NCBI GenBank assembly: GCA_020073375.1
Contig: JAIQFG010000011.1
Span: forward strand, 1-64,000
Source: Terriglobia bacterium
GTDB lineage: Bacteria; Acidobacteriota; Terriglobia; Acidiferrales; UBA7541
Direction: 5' to 3'
DNA length: 64,000 nucleotides
Shown here: piece after piece, positions 44,723 through 52,706 of the stretch
Layout of the letters: each line of letters begins with the position of its first letter
How positions within the stretch are numbered: position 1 is the stretch's first letter
Made by a program: the position numbers and the translations under genes
Notes under the pieces: model-generated
Seen by the model: the letters and a program-made list of their open reading frames with translations, nothing else
What the model was told of the DNA's origin: nothing
Databases searched by the model: none

Positions 44723-45327
44723 GTCGGATTCGGGTAGAACTGACTTGCAGTGCAAAGGCAATGCCCCGCCGCAAAACCCAAAGTGGAATGACCCTGGTTG
44801 AGTTAATGATCGCCATGTTCATTCTGGCGGTCGGCCTGGGGGGCATCGCCAACGTGTTAGTCGTCGCCATGGCCTCGAACAACAAGAACAGTAAAGATAC
44901 TTCCGCAACTTTGCTCGCCCAAATGGTGATTGAGCAAATTAGCGCGCAGCACCCAAATTCCACTGCGGCAATTACCGTTACCGATTGCCAAGGGAATGCC
45001 TGGACGATTGCCACCGCAGGCGGAGCGTCCCCCAACGGGGCCGGCGCGACCCTAGTGACAAGTTCCTATTCCTCTGGATATGGAGGCATAAATCAAACCC
45101 AGGCGTATTCCGCCATTACGGCCAACTACGCGATGAAGTACGTGGATTGCGGGGGGGCAGGCAATACGGGAATTCCAACCACTTACGACGTTCGCTGGAA
45201 CGTGATGACGATTAATACGAACTACACAAGGATGGTCACAGCGTCCGCTCGCCCATTAAACGCAAACCGGCTCGGCGGCCTGAACTTCGCCATGCCAGTG
45301 ACGCTCCGGGCCGTTACCGGGCCGTAG
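44719..45327 (+). CDS. PilV-like minor pilin
   Basis: A 202-aa prepilin. The cleavage site is QSG followed by MTLVELMIAMFILAVGLGGIANVL, with Glu at +5; +1 is Met instead of Phe, as in many PilV/GspI proteins. The globular domain has two or three Cys and many Thr/Asn residues. Its ATG overlaps the previous stop. It is expected to sit at the pilus tip or prime assembly with its neighbours. Confidence 0.85.
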   Translation: MSRIRVELTCSAKAMPRRKTQSGMTLVELMIAMFILAVGLGGIANVLVVAMASNNKNSKDTSATLLAQMVIEQISAQHPNSTAAITVTDCQGNAWTIATAGGASPNGAGATLVTSSYSSGYGGINQTQAYSAITANYAMKYVDCGGAGNTGIPTTYDVRWNVMTINTNYTRMVTASARPLNANRLGGLNFAMPVTLRAVTGP

Positions 45328-45403
45328 CCCTAACGTATTCTCACTTCGCTTTTGCGCGGAACGATTTGAATAACCAATGGTGCCCTGAGAATGAGGACAA
45401 CGC

Positions 45404-46081
45404 ATGCGAGCGCTTGATAAGAGAAAATGCGGACGGAAGGCGCAACGGGGATTCTCGCTACTGGAGTTGCTAGTGGCTGTTGCGATCCTGACGACCGTAA
45501 TCGGAGTCGTGACCAGCGGCATATCGCAAATCGAAAAGAGAAGCGCGAGTGACGTAAACAAAGTGGGCCTCGCCCAGGAATCACGCCAATTTATGGACCA
45601 GATTTTGCGGGACTTGCGTCAAAGTGGCTTCCCTAGCACGGTCATGTTCGATCCCTCGACTCTTGCTTCGACCACAAATTGCAGCCTAAACAACAATGTG
45701 GCATGCGGTATCAAAACCTTTTCGGCATCTGCAATTCAATTTGAAGGAGATATTGACGGGAGTGGCGTAAGCGAGGTGTATATCCAGGTGGTGGTGCCCG
45801 CCGGCGGTAGTTGTCCCTGCGTTGTGCAGCGCGGGACAGTTCTTAAGTCGGTCGGCGGCACCCCGGACTATTACACAGAACTCGACAATGTAATGAGTCA
45901 GAATATTTTTACAGCGTACAACTATGACGGTACGGCTTGGGATTCCACCACCGAGACTGTTGACCTAATCAAGAATGTCGGCGTCACGTTGTATGTCCAA
46001 AGTCCGACTCCCGACGTGAACCAGTCCACACCTACCTATCCGACAACAACGATGGTGTCGGAAGTGAGGATCAACAATTAG
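45404..46081 (+). CDS. PilW-like minor pilin
   Basis: A 225-aa prepilin starting MRALDKRKCGRKAQRG, cut before FSLLELLVAVAILTTVIGVV (Glu at +5). The following helix contains ESRQFMDQILRDLRQSGF, the pattern typical of PilW/GspJ proteins. The globular part has Cys-rich stretches (NCSLNNNVACG; GSCPCV). It lies 76 bp after the pilV-like gene and 46 bp before the PilX-like gene. Confidence 0.85.
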   Translation: MRALDKRKCGRKAQRGFSLLELLVAVAILTTVIGVVTSGISQIEKRSASDVNKVGLAQESRQFMDQILRDLRQSGFPSTVMFDPSTLASTTNCSLNNNVACGIKTFSASAIQFEGDIDGSGVSEVYIQVVVPAGGSCPCVVQRGTVLKSVGGTPDYYTELDNVMSQNIFTAYNYDGTAWDSTTETVDLIKNVGVTLYVQSPTPDVNQSTPTYPTTTMVSEVRINN

Positions 46082-46127
46082 CGCGGCCTGTATGACGGGC
46101 AAATATATTTCACTCAGGAAACCTCTT

Positions 46128-47852
46128 ATGACGAGCCAATCAAAATCTAGGGAACGCGGCGTAGCCCTACTGTTCTGTTTGTTCGCACTACTAATCTTGA
46201 CCGCAATCACCACCTCTCTGATCCTTTTGTCGGGTACGGAGACTTCCGTTAATGCCAACTACAGAACGGAAGAAATAGCATTTTTTGCGGCCAAATCGGG
46301 CATCTACGAGGCCCTGGACCGGATGCAACAGTCCAATGCCAACAGCATCGCGGCTCAGGTTCCCACGTTCACGCCTTCCGCGATTGGAGGCGTGCTCTAC
46401 ATCATCAATTCCGGGAGTTCACTGACCGTCAGGCCCTGGGACCCAACCAACGCCTATTTCGATGACGAGTTTTGCCACGAGGGGTACGCAATTGCCGGTA
46501 TGACGGCCACCTCACCAGGAGTTCCTTGCACGACAGTGCCCTCCGGCACTTCCTGGTATACCACGGTGAATAGCAATTATCCCTGGAGCGGTACATCGAC
46601 CGCCATTCCCTATGAGTGGGTTAGGATCAATTGGAAAGAGAATGCTTCGCAGTCCTATCTAAGTGGCGGACCATCTTCTCCAGCTACAAGCACTTATTCC
46701 GTAAACTCAACGGGTGCTGCTTCCACACCCACCTGCTGGAATGGCTCGTCGGAAGTGCTGCTGAGCACACCAACCGGCGTCTCCCCTGCTTACACCAGGT
46801 GCGAGAATTATCAATCATGCGGAACAATAACCCCCAGCCTCTCCACTCCGGTCCTAATGATTACAGCCCTTTCAGTCACGTCCAATGGCTCGCGGCAAAT
46901 GGTCCAGACGGAGGCAGCCCTCAATCCGCCTGTTGTCGCAATCTCTCCATGCGGAATAAGCGATCCCTACGGATTTTTCGCTTACGGCACCTCCTGCAGT
47001 CCGCCTTCCTTCGATATAGGAGGAAATGCCTTCGTGGATGGGTATAACAGCACCAGCGGAGGAACATACGTAGCCACCCACAGCCCTGCCCAGGGCAGTA
47101 TCGGCTCGAACGGTGGCGTCTATGCTCATGGGACTTCGACGAATGTCGGAGGAAAAGTCTACGTTGAAAATGTCGGACCTCCGCCTACCTATACGGGGGC
47201 ATGCCCAAGTTTTGATTTTTCAGTCAGTGGCAATCCACTAATTGGATCTGTGGCTGTTTCAACGCCGTTATCTAAACCTACTGTAACTGTTCCTGTTTCG
47301 GGGTCCACGGACGAATCCTCAGGCCATGGCAGCAATGTCGTTCTTGTTCCGGGCTCTTACCGCAACCTCTCGGTAAGCGCGGGGGGCACACTGACCCTAA
47401 CTGCTCCGGGAACGTACAACGTCGCATGTATCACCGCCAGTAGCGCCGGGTCGAATATCACCATTAGCCCGTCTAACAAAGCCGTTACGATCAATGTTTC
47501 AGGTACCGGATGCGCGAGCGCACCGATTAATTTCGGTTCTAACACGCTCATCAACAATACGTCGGGGATCGCATCCAATTTGCAGATCAACTACGCCGGG
47601 ACAGGCACCTTGACTTTCACTGGTGGCACCAACGACTACGCAATTGTGAACGCTCCCAACGCAGCAGTCGTCCTGCATGGCGGCGCCGATTATTACGGCT
47701 CCATTTTGGCGAATACAATTGACGACTCTGGTGGAACAAATCTTCATTTTGACCAGGCGGATACCACGATTAATGGCCAAGCTGCGACCACAGCCACGGC
47801 TACTGCCACCGGTTCCTATAACTCGCTTGCCTTTAGGGCATTGTCTTATTAG
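46128..47852 (+). CDS. PilX-like pilus assembly protein with a large beta-rich domain
   Basis: A 574-aa protein from the ATG at 46128 (AGGAAA upstream). After SRERG comes VALLFCLFALLILTAITTSLILL and then the NYRTEEIAFFAAKSGIYEALDRM helix, the N-terminal layout of PilX proteins; the +5 Glu of true prepilins is missing. The remaining 500 residues are Ser/Thr/Gly/Asn-rich and look like repeated beta-strand polymer or adhesin sequence (VPGSYRNLSVSAGGTLTLTAPGTYN). This is far larger than classical PilX (about 200 aa). Last gene of the pilin operon; no PilY1 gene follows. Confidence 0.75.
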   Translation: MTSQSKSRERGVALLFCLFALLILTAITTSLILLSGTETSVNANYRTEEIAFFAAKSGIYEALDRMQQSNANSIAAQVPTFTPSAIGGVLYIINSGSSLTVRPWDPTNAYFDDEFCHEGYAIAGMTATSPGVPCTTVPSGTSWYTTVNSNYPWSGTSTAIPYEWVRINWKENASQSYLSGGPSSPATSTYSVNSTGAASTPTCWNGSSEVLLSTPTGVSPAYTRCENYQSCGTITPSLSTPVLMITALSVTSNGSRQMVQTEAALNPPVVAISPCGISDPYGFFAYGTSCSPPSFDIGGNAFVDGYNSTSGGTYVATHSPAQGSIGSNGGVYAHGTSTNVGGKVYVENVGPPPTYTGACPSFDFSVSGNPLIGSVAVSTPLSKPTVTVPVSGSTDESSGHGSNVVLVPGSYRNLSVSAGGTLTLTAPGTYNVACITASSAGSNITISPSNKAVTINVSGTGCASAPINFGSNTLINNTSGIASNLQINYAGTGTLTFTGGTNDYAIVNAPNAAVVLHGGADYYGSILANTIDDSGGTNLHFDQADTTINGQAATTATATATGSYNSLAFRALSY

Positions 47853-48054
47853 TTTAGCGAAAATACTTTGCGCATTTGGCAACCAGGAATTAGATCGCTG
47901 GTCAGCTTGGGTCGCCAAGCCCCGTGAAGTCGTCTTCTTGGAATGTGGCTTTTTCGCCAGGGGGCAATTCCCACATTCCTCTAAATCCGTGCCGGCTTAT
48001 CGGCAGGCGGCCCGACGCCATCTAGTGGAATAACCTAATCCGCATCCTGCCATT

Positions 48055-49140
48055 TCAGATCAACATCGTCGCAACTTTCTTCGCGAGGCCACGATGTTCC
48101 TCACACCCGATGATCTCCACCGGAGGCTGAGGTTCGGACAATTCCGTCTGAGCGCACACGTGCTCGATCCGCTCCAGCGACTCATCCCACTCGGCGGCGT
48201 CGAATAAATTTTCCTGGCGCGCTTTTTCCACGGCCGCGATAGCCGGCGCGACAACGGACCAGTCATGGCACAGCATGGCGATATCCGTCCCGGCGCGCAG
48301 CGTCCGCACAGCCGCCTCGCCCGGCGCATATCGTTTGGCGATGGCGCCCATGCCCAGATCGTCCGCCAGAATCACGCCGTGAAATCCCATGTGCCGCCTC
48401 AGGAACCCATGAAGCAATACGCGCGAGAGCGACGCCGGATTTTCCGGATCGATTTGCGGCAGCAAGATGTGTGCGGTCATGATCGTCGGTGCACCGGCCG
48501 AGACTGCGGCGGCGAAGGGAACCAGTTCCGTTGATTCCAGCCGCTCCATCGTCCCGCGGAACACCGGCAAATCCTGGTGAGGGTCCACCGAAGCATCTCC
48601 ATGCCCGGGAAAATGTTTCGCGCAGGAAAGCACGCCGCCGGCCCGCAATCCTTTATCGAACGCCACGCCCATCCGCGCGACACCGTGCGGATCGGAGCCG
48701 AAGCTGCGGTCCCTGGTAACCGGGCTCTCCGCGTTGACATGCAAATCCAGCATGGGCGCAAAATTCAGATTGCATCCCGCGGCGCGAAGCTCCACGGCCA
48801 TGGCCCTCGCGATTTCTTCCGCCAGTTGCAAATCGCCCGCGAGGCCCAGGTCTGCCGCCGAAGGCCAGATCGTGAACGGCTCGCGCAGGGCAAACCGCGT
48901 GCCGCCCTCCTGATCGATCCCGATCAGCACCGGCCGTCCCGCGGCGCGGCGAATTTCAGCCGTGAGTTTCCGCAGCCCCTCCACGGATGAATAATTGCGC
49001 TGGTAAATCGCCACGCCCGCAAGACCGCGCGACAGATATCCCGCAAGCTCGCCGGGCAGGGAATCGCCCTGGAAGCCCAGCAGAAAGCGTGCAAGTACGG
49101 AATCACGCGCTTTGCTTTCGGGTTTGGCTAGTGTATTCAC
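48055..49140 (-). CDS. nagZ: Beta-N-acetylhexosaminidase NagZ (GH3)
   Basis: Removes GlcNAc from anhydro-muropeptides during cell-wall recycling or related hydrolysis. The 361-aa GH3 protein has VLIGIDQEGGTRFAL, the LNFAPMLDLHVN segment, KHFPGHGDASVDPHQDLP with the catalytic His region, and the nucleophile in VILADDLGMGAI. No signal peptide is seen, consistent with a cytosolic enzyme. The GTG start at 49140 abuts a family B palindrome and has no clear ribosome-binding site. Divergent from the GHMP kinase gene. Confidence 0.9.
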   Translation of the reverse strand: MNTLAKPESKARDSVLARFLLGFQGDSLPGELAGYLSRGLAGVAIYQRNYSSVEGLRKLTAEIRRAAGRPVLIGIDQEGGTRFALREPFTIWPSAADLGLAGDLQLAEEIARAMAVELRAAGCNLNFAPMLDLHVNAESPVTRDRSFGSDPHGVARMGVAFDKGLRAGGVLSCAKHFPGHGDASVDPHQDLPVFRGTMERLESTELVPFAAAVSAGAPTIMTAHILLPQIDPENPASLSRVLLHGFLRRHMGFHGVILADDLGMGAIAKRYAPGEAAVRTLRAGTDIAMLCHDWSVVAPAIAAVEKARQENLFDAAEWDESLERIEHVCAQTELSEPQPPVEIIGCEEHRGLAKKVATMLI

Positions 49141-49166
49141 GGGTGTGGGCTCTACTTGGAGCCCGC
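49141..49166 (+). repeat. Family B palindrome, reference copy
   Basis: GGGTGT then GGGCTC-TACTTG-GAGCCC-GC. It sits in the divergent gap between nagZ and the GHMP kinase gene, touching the nagZ start codon, and may separate or influence both promoters. Confidence 0.75.
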
Positions 49167-49245
49167 CTCAAATCTGATATGATTCGCGCAGCGCGAAAAA
49201 TCCACGGCAAGCGAAAGGCTAACGGGAGATGGGGAGCAAGTCAAA

Positions 49246-50271
49246 GTGAGAATCGAATCCAGGGCGCCGACGCGCATCGATCTGGCCGGAGGAACGCTCG
49301 ATATCTGGCCGCTGTACCTGTTTCACGAAGGCTCGCTGACGGTGAATTGTGCCATCACGCGGTACGCGTCCTGCACCATCGAGACCGCGCCGGAAAATTC
49401 GCGGCGCATCGTTTTGGTTTCGCGTGACACTCGCCGCCAGGAATCGTTTGCGTCCTTCGACGCCCTGTGCCGCGCGCGCCGCTACAAGCTTCCGCTCCTC
49501 GCGCACCTGGTCAAATTTTTCCGCCCTAAGAACGGATTCACACTCACTACCGATTCCGAAGCCCCCGCCGGAGCCGGCATCGGCGGCTCGTCCGCCATGG
49601 CCGTAGCCATCTGCGCGGCGCTGGACCGCCTCACTGGAGCCGGCCTCACGCGCGAAGACTGGATTCACATTAGTCGAGACGTGGAAGCCGTTGTCATCCG
49701 CGTTCCCACAGGCACCCAGGACCACTATCCGCCTGCCTTCGGAGGCGCCGCGGCGATTATCCTCGCGCCAGGAGGCGAACGCCGCGAAGCACTCGCCTGC
49801 GATCTCGGCGACCTCGAACGGCGGCTGGTCCTCTGTTACACCGGCAGGCCGCGCCAGCACGGCATCAATAACTGGGAAGTTTTCAAACGCCACATCGACG
49901 GCGACCGGCGCGTCGCGGCGAACCTGGAAAAAATTTCAATCATTGCGCGCCAGGTGCGCGCCGCGATCGAGGCCGGCCAGTGGAGCGAACTCGGCCGCCT
50001 GGTTCGCGGCGAGTGGGAATTCCGCCGCCGCAATCTGAAAACCATTTCGACCCCGCTGGTCGACCGCATTATTTCGTCAGCGCGGCGCAAAGGCGCGCTC
50101 GCTGGAAAAATTTGCGGCGCCGGTGGAGGAGGCTGCCTCACCCTGGTGATCGATCCGGAATCCCGCGCGAGCGTCGAGAACGCCGTCACCGCTGCCGGCG
50201 CCACATTGTTGCCCTTGCAAATTGACCGGGAAGGTGTTTTTCTTAAAGTCTCTGAGGAGGGAAACCCATGA
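49246..50271 (+). CDS. GHMP-family sugar kinase
   Basis: An ATP-dependent small-molecule kinase of 341 aa starting at GTG with GGGGAG upstream. GHMP motif I is APTRIDLAGGTLDIWPLY, motif II is EAPAGAGIGGSSAMAVAI (ATP loop), and motif III is KICGAGGGGCLTLVI. The N-terminus resembles heptose-phosphate and galactose-type kinases. The substrate sugar is unknown. Its stop overlaps the start of the next, secreted, protein gene (ATGA), an unexpected coupling of cytosolic and exported products. Confidence 0.87.
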   Translation: MRIESRAPTRIDLAGGTLDIWPLYLFHEGSLTVNCAITRYASCTIETAPENSRRIVLVSRDTRRQESFASFDALCRARRYKLPLLAHLVKFFRPKNGFTLTTDSEAPAGAGIGGSSAMAVAICAALDRLTGAGLTREDWIHISRDVEAVVIRVPTGTQDHYPPAFGGAAAIILAPGGERREALACDLGDLERRLVLCYTGRPRQHGINNWEVFKRHIDGDRRVAANLEKISIIARQVRAAIEAGQWSELGRLVRGEWEFRRRNLKTISTPLVDRIISSARRKGALAGKICGAGGGGCLTLVIDPESRASVENAVTAAGATLLPLQIDREGVFLKVSEEGNP

Positions 50272-50906
50272 CAAAGCGTATTTCCACGGCCCTGTTCGTT
50301 CTCGCGGCGCTGGCCGCCGCGACGGCGGTATTCGCCCAATCTCCCAAAGGGTGGATGGTGCGATCCGATCACAGCATGGAAGCTTCGGATCCCGACGCCG
50401 CCGGCGCCGTCAAATTCGTAACCATGGGCGCAGGCTTCCACGCCACCAACCCCATGGCGGCAATCTTCTGGAACCCCGCGAACACGGCCAGCGGCGACTA
50501 CACGCTCAAGGGCAAATTCTCGCTGATTAAGGCCGGCGGCTACAACGAATACTACGGCCTGATCTTCGCCGGCAGCGACCTGAACGCCGCCGGGCAAAAC
50601 TACGTGTATTTCATGGTGACCGACGACGGCACCTACCTGATCAAGCGCCGCGCCGGCGCCTCCGCTCAGGGTGTCTCACAAAAGTCGCCGAGCGACGCGG
50701 TGAAGAAGCCCGACTCGACCGGCAAGTGCACCAACGAACTTGAAGTCCGCGTGAAAGGCGACAAAGTCGATTTCGTCATCAATGGGACGGTGGTCACCTC
50801 CATGCCGAAATCCGGCGCGCTGGCAAAGACCGACGGCATTTACGGCATCCGCGTCAACCATCAACTCGAGGTGCAGATCGACAATTTCGGCGTATCAAAA
50901 ATGTAG
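50268..50906 (+). CDS. Exported lectin-fold (concanavalin A-like) protein, hypothetical
   Basis: A 212-aa protein with a signal peptide (cut near VFAQ). The mature part is beta-rich, with SGDYTLKGKFSLIKAGGYNEYYGLIFAGSDLNAAGQNYVYFMVTDDGTYLIKRR and a terminal LEVRVKGDKVDFVINGTVV...IYGIRVNHQLEVQIDNFGV, the pattern of concanavalin A-like/DUF1080-type jelly rolls. It is translationally coupled to the GHMP kinase and followed by a second protein of similar fold. Carbohydrate binding is likely; catalysis is uncertain. Confidence 0.7.
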   Translation: MTKRISTALFVLAALAAATAVFAQSPKGWMVRSDHSMEASDPDAAGAVKFVTMGAGFHATNPMAAIFWNPANTASGDYTLKGKFSLIKAGGYNEYYGLIFAGSDLNAAGQNYVYFMVTDDGTYLIKRRAGASAQGVSQKSPSDAVKKPDSTGKCTNELEVRVKGDKVDFVINGTVVTSMPKSGALAKTDGIYGIRVNHQLEVQIDNFGVSKM

Positions 50907-50995
50907 CTTCGCCGAACACTACCAATGTGGCCTGGGCAATGAAATCCGTTCATGCGCAAGCGTTCGTCGTTGGGAAAAAAAATCGGAGGGATAGG

Positions 50996-51589
50996 ATGAA
51001 ACGTCTGATTTCGGTTGCTGCTTTGTCCCTGTTTGTCGTGCTCGCAGGCTTTCTGCTCGCTTCCACTACCTTCTCGCAGGCCAAGGGCAAGTGGACCACG
51101 CTGTTCAACGGCTCGAGCCTGGACGGCTGGAACATGATCGGGGACGCCAACTGGCGCCTGGAAAACAAGCTCGCCGTGGCCGATAAGGGCACCGGGTTTC
51201 TTGTCTCCAAGGACTCCTATGGCGATTTCGAGGTACGCGCGGAGTTCTGGGTCGATTCCAAGGCCAATAGCGGCGTCTTCCTGCGCTGCTCGGATACGCA
51301 AAAAGTGACCGCGGTCAACGCCTACGAAGTGAACATCTTCGATGAGCGTCCCGATCCGACCTATGCAACCGGAGCAATCGTGGACGTCGGCAAGCCCGCA
51401 ACGGTGCTCAAGGCGGGCGGCAAATGGAACACCTACGACATCGTCGCGAAAGGATCGCATTTTACAGTCACTCTCAACGGCACGCGCACCGTCGATGCCA
51501 TGGACAGTAAGCATGATCGCGGACCCATCGCGCTGCAATACGCCGCGGGCATTGTGAAATTCCGCAAAGTGCAAATCAAGCCGCTGTGA
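50996..51589 (+). CDS. DUF1080 (3-keto-disaccharide hydrolase-like) secreted protein
   Basis: A 197-aa exported protein from the ATG at 50996 (CGGAGGGATAGG upstream). After the signal peptide come WTTLFNGSSLDGWNMIG, the DYEVRAEFWVDSKANSGVFLR-type core and YDIVAKGSHFTVTLNGTRTVDAMDSKHDRGPIALQYA, the standard DUF1080 signature. Some members act on 3-keto-glycosides in Bacteroidota and Planctomycetes-like pathways. It pairs with the preceding lectin-fold gene, and both may be part of a small extracellular glycan-handling set. Confidence 0.87.
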   Translation: MKRLISVAALSLFVVLAGFLLASTTFSQAKGKWTTLFNGSSLDGWNMIGDANWRLENKLAVADKGTGFLVSKDSYGDFEVRAEFWVDSKANSGVFLRCSDTQKVTAVNAYEVNIFDERPDPTYATGAIVDVGKPATVLKAGGKWNTYDIVAKGSHFTVTLNGTRTVDAMDSKHDRGPIALQYAAGIVKFRKVQIKPL

Positions 51590-51596
51590 GGCACCA

Positions 51597-51671
51597 GTAG
51601 GACAGGCTTCAGCCTGTCGCTTTTGTCCCCGGCAAACGAGCACAAACCCGACAGGCTGAAGCCTGTCCTAC
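51597..51671. repeat. Inverted pair of GTAG palindromes (REPIN-like)
   Basis: GTAG-GACAGGCTTCAGCCTGTC at 51597-51618 and its exact reverse complement at 51650-51671, ending CTAC. This is the cleanest inverted pair in the window, with identical core words in both units. Confidence 0.88.
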
Positions 51672-51746
51672 AAAAGCCTTTCCGCCCCCGCAATGCTGGC
51701 ACACGCGTGGCGGTCGGTGTTAGAATGGGCGCCTAGAAGGTGCCGA

Positions 51747-52694
51747 ATGCTCCGCCTCGCTTCCATGATGGCCACCGCAGCGCTGCTGTTGAGCGCTGAT
51801 GTGCCTGGAGTGATGCGTATGCGCCCCGCGAGCCAGCCCGTTGTTTTTCCGTCCGATGCGAGCTTGCCCGTTCTCCCGGACATGTCCCCGGCAAAGGACG
51901 GTACCCAGCCTGCGCAGAAGAATTCACAAAATAAATCCCAGAACAATTCACAAAATGCCACGCCGAATAGCGGCAGCGCGCCCGCCAAGGGCAGGGACTC
52001 GCGCTTGCAGCCCGAGTCGCGCCTGGCGCTGGTCCGGTTTGTCGACGGGGAATTTGCCCGAGTTCTCCAGCCCATTCCCGCGGGGAAAAAAGGCCTGCAT
52101 GTGAAAGCCGGCGCTTCCGTCGATGACCACGTCTTGCACGCGACCCTGGGAACCGCCGGGTCCGCCATCAATCCGGGAGACAGCGCCCAGATCACCAGCC
52201 TGGAATTCAAGGATCGCCAGATCGTGGTGGACATCAACGGCGGCGGCCGCGGAAAGACGAAGCTGCGCGACCGCATTCACATGGAAGTGGGCGGCATGCC
52301 GACCATGACCACCAGCCAGGGCCCCGTGAACACCAACGCGGGCGCGACCGTCTATCTGGATTTTGACGGGCCTCTTCCGGACATGACCCCCGAGGACCTG
52401 AAACAATATCTTTCCAGCGTCCTCGATTTTTCCAGGCAGCATTCCGCCGCCGTGCAATGGATCGACACTCTCCCCCCTGAAATCCAGAGCGCGATTGCCG
52501 ATAAGCGTCCCACGGTCGGAATGGATCACGAAATGGTTCTGGCGGCCCTGGGGCGGCCGGACCGCAAGGTCCGTGAAAAGCAGCCCGACGGCACGGAAAG
52601 CGAGGATTGGATTTACGGCAAGCCTCCGGCCAAGACCGTTTTCGTAAAATTCGAGGGCGACAAAGTAACGCAAGTCGAGCAGTTCCCCCAGTAA
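51747..52694 (+). CDS. Exported hypothetical protein with BamE/SmpA-like C-terminus
   Basis: A 315-aa protein from the ATG at 51747 (AGAAGG upstream). There is a hydrophobic N-terminus, a low-complexity Gln/Asn/Ser/Lys linker (NSQNKSQNNSQN), a central beta domain, and a C-terminal section GMDHEMVLAALGRPDRKVREK...EDWIYGKPPAKTVFVKFEGDKVTQVEQF. The last part follows the pattern G-M-x5-LG-x-P...W-Y-x-F-x-G-x-V of BamE-like domains. No overall function can be given. It is followed 12 nt later by a phosphodiesterase gene. Confidence 0.65.
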   Translation: MLRLASMMATAALLLSADVPGVMRMRPASQPVVFPSDASLPVLPDMSPAKDGTQPAQKNSQNKSQNNSQNATPNSGSAPAKGRDSRLQPESRLALVRFVDGEFARVLQPIPAGKKGLHVKAGASVDDHVLHATLGTAGSAINPGDSAQITSLEFKDRQIVVDINGGGRGKTKLRDRIHMEVGGMPTMTTSQGPVNTNAGATVYLDFDGPLPDMTPEDLKQYLSSVLDFSRQHSAAVQWIDTLPPEIQSAIADKRPTVGMDHEMVLAALGRPDRKVREKQPDGTESEDWIYGKPPAKTVFVKFEGDKVTQVEQFPQ

Positions 52695-52706
52695 TCCCGG
52701 TCACGA

